From NCBI RefSeq assembly GCF_014337155.1, contig NZ_CP060632.1, forward strand, positions 2,673,001 to 2,737,000: a DNA stretch of 64,000 bases, given 5' to 3'. Position numbers and translations under genes: made by a program. Numbering within the stretch: position 1 is the first letter of the stretch; every line of letters starts with the position of its first letter. The stretch comes from Wujia chipingensis (GTDB lineage Bacteria; Bacillota; Clostridia; Lachnospirales; Lachnospiraceae). This document shows positions 63,542 to 64,000 of this stretch, piece after piece. The notes under the pieces are model-generated. The model worked only from the letters and a program-made list of their open reading frames with translations, was not told the DNA's origin and made no database searches.

Positions 63542-64000
63542 CTACAATTCCATCGTCATACATGAATCCGATGCCTTAAAGCCTAATGCTTCATACAAAG
63601 GTCTTCCCATCTTTGTTGAGTCCAGGCTGATCTCTGTCACACCATTTTCCTTTGCCTCTTCAATCAGAATCTCAACCATCTTCTTAGAGATGCCTCTTCT
63701 TCTGTGATCTGCACGGGTATAGACATTCATCAAATGCGCCCGATTGCCTGTCGGGTGCGAGAATGTCGGCATAATCCATATATAGGATAGGCTTGCACAG
63801 CCTACGGGAGTTTGCCCATCAAGTGCAATAACCGTTGTCTGCTCACCTGACTCAAAATACCGCCTGCTCTCAGAGATAAAATCCTCATCATATTCATACT
63901 CACCGGACAGATCATTTACCTCTCTAAGCATTTCAAGTCTCAGCTTCATGAGGATTTCCATATCATCTTTTGTAGTCTTTCTGTATAAAATCTCGTTCAT
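63542..64000 (-). CDS. GNAT family N-acetyltransferase
   Basis: 152 residues; the ATG coincides with the window edge, so the binding site and any upstream gene are outside view. The GNAT acetyl-CoA motif reads NVYTRADHRRRGISKKMVEI (R-R-x-G-I), followed by EISLDSTKMGRPLYEALGFK, the C-terminal motif. Substrate unknown; the enzyme transfers acetyl from acetyl-CoA to an amine. Confidence 0.92.
   Translation of the reverse strand: MNEILYRKTTKDDMEILMKLRLEMLREVNDLSGEYEYDEDFISESRRYFESGEQTTVIALDGQTPVGCASLSYIWIMPTFSHPTGNRAHLMNVYTRADHRRRGISKKMVEILIEEAKENGVTEISLDSTKMGRPLYEALGFKASDSCMTMEL

Overview
The window looks like a chromosomal segment from a spore-forming Firmicute of the class Clostridia, most likely family Lachnospiraceae. 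The evidence is a classic sporulation/housekeeping block (spoVT, hup, rqcP, yabP, yabQ, divIC, spoIIE, tilS, hpt, ftsH), spoIIID, type III glutamine synthetase, iorAB, a CD1871A-type CXXC protein and moderate GC content. I cannot assign a genus from the sequence alone. No rRNA, CRISPR array, prophage or complete insertion sequence was seen. There is one tRNA gene, tRNA-Thr(CGU).

Layout. 1-3.1 kb: an acyltransferase / zinc-ribbon membrane protein / esterase / nitrilase-like operon. 3.2-6.5 kb: tRNA-Thr, then an SbcC/SbcD-like (YhaN/YhaO-like) pair whose catalytic motifs are visibly degenerate, with a DUF3783 gene. 6.6-9.9 kb: a PocR-type sensor, spoIIID with a near-perfect sigma-E promoter, an AT-rich orphan gene between two identical 38-bp direct repeats, and an HTH-Uma2 protein. 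10-12.9 kb: a MATE exporter, an aldo/keto reductase and a 285-bp hairpin (MITE-like) element. 12.9-19.3 kb: an SOS-type uvrB / small membrane protein / uvrA operon behind a LexA box, a Dabb protein, an XRE regulator and a 36-residue membrane ORF. 19.4-30.5 kb: a GH13 amylase, then the sporulation/division block. 30.5-32.9 kb: an orphan HPt and a periplasmic-type binding lipoprotein next to a wrecked hybrid histidine kinase pseudogene. 32.9-38.4 kb: glnN, then divergent NSS and SulP transporters.

38.3-44.6 kb is the most unusual region. It is an apparent operon encoding a small membrane protein, an HTH protein, an FHA-domain protein and two tandem paralogues that carry sigma-70 region 2/4-like domains, a Gly/Ala linker, one transmembrane helix and an extracytoplasmic domain. 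A promoter-like sequence resembling ECF-sigma promoters lies upstream. A Hanks-type Ser/Thr kinase with its own transmembrane helix and extracytoplasmic domain lies about 6 kb upstream of this operon on the same strand (50.3-51.9 kb), beside a hybrid histidine kinase that lacks the phosphoacceptor histidine. My working hypothesis is a membrane-tethered, possibly phospho-Thr/FHA-linked transcription system. It is an inference and is untested.

44.6-64 kb: iorBA with an acyl-CoA ligase, the kinases, cobalamin genes (cobO, cobQ, cobD) interleaved with two Fic genes, a Mn-responsive yybP-ykoY riboswitch controlling a CaCA antiporter and a GDT1/TMEM165 transporter, a two-component system divergent from a CD1871A / 4Fe-4S membrane protein / TlpA-like cluster, and a GNAT acetyltransferase at the right edge. 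Most genes lie on the minus strand. Promoters and terminators were read by eye.
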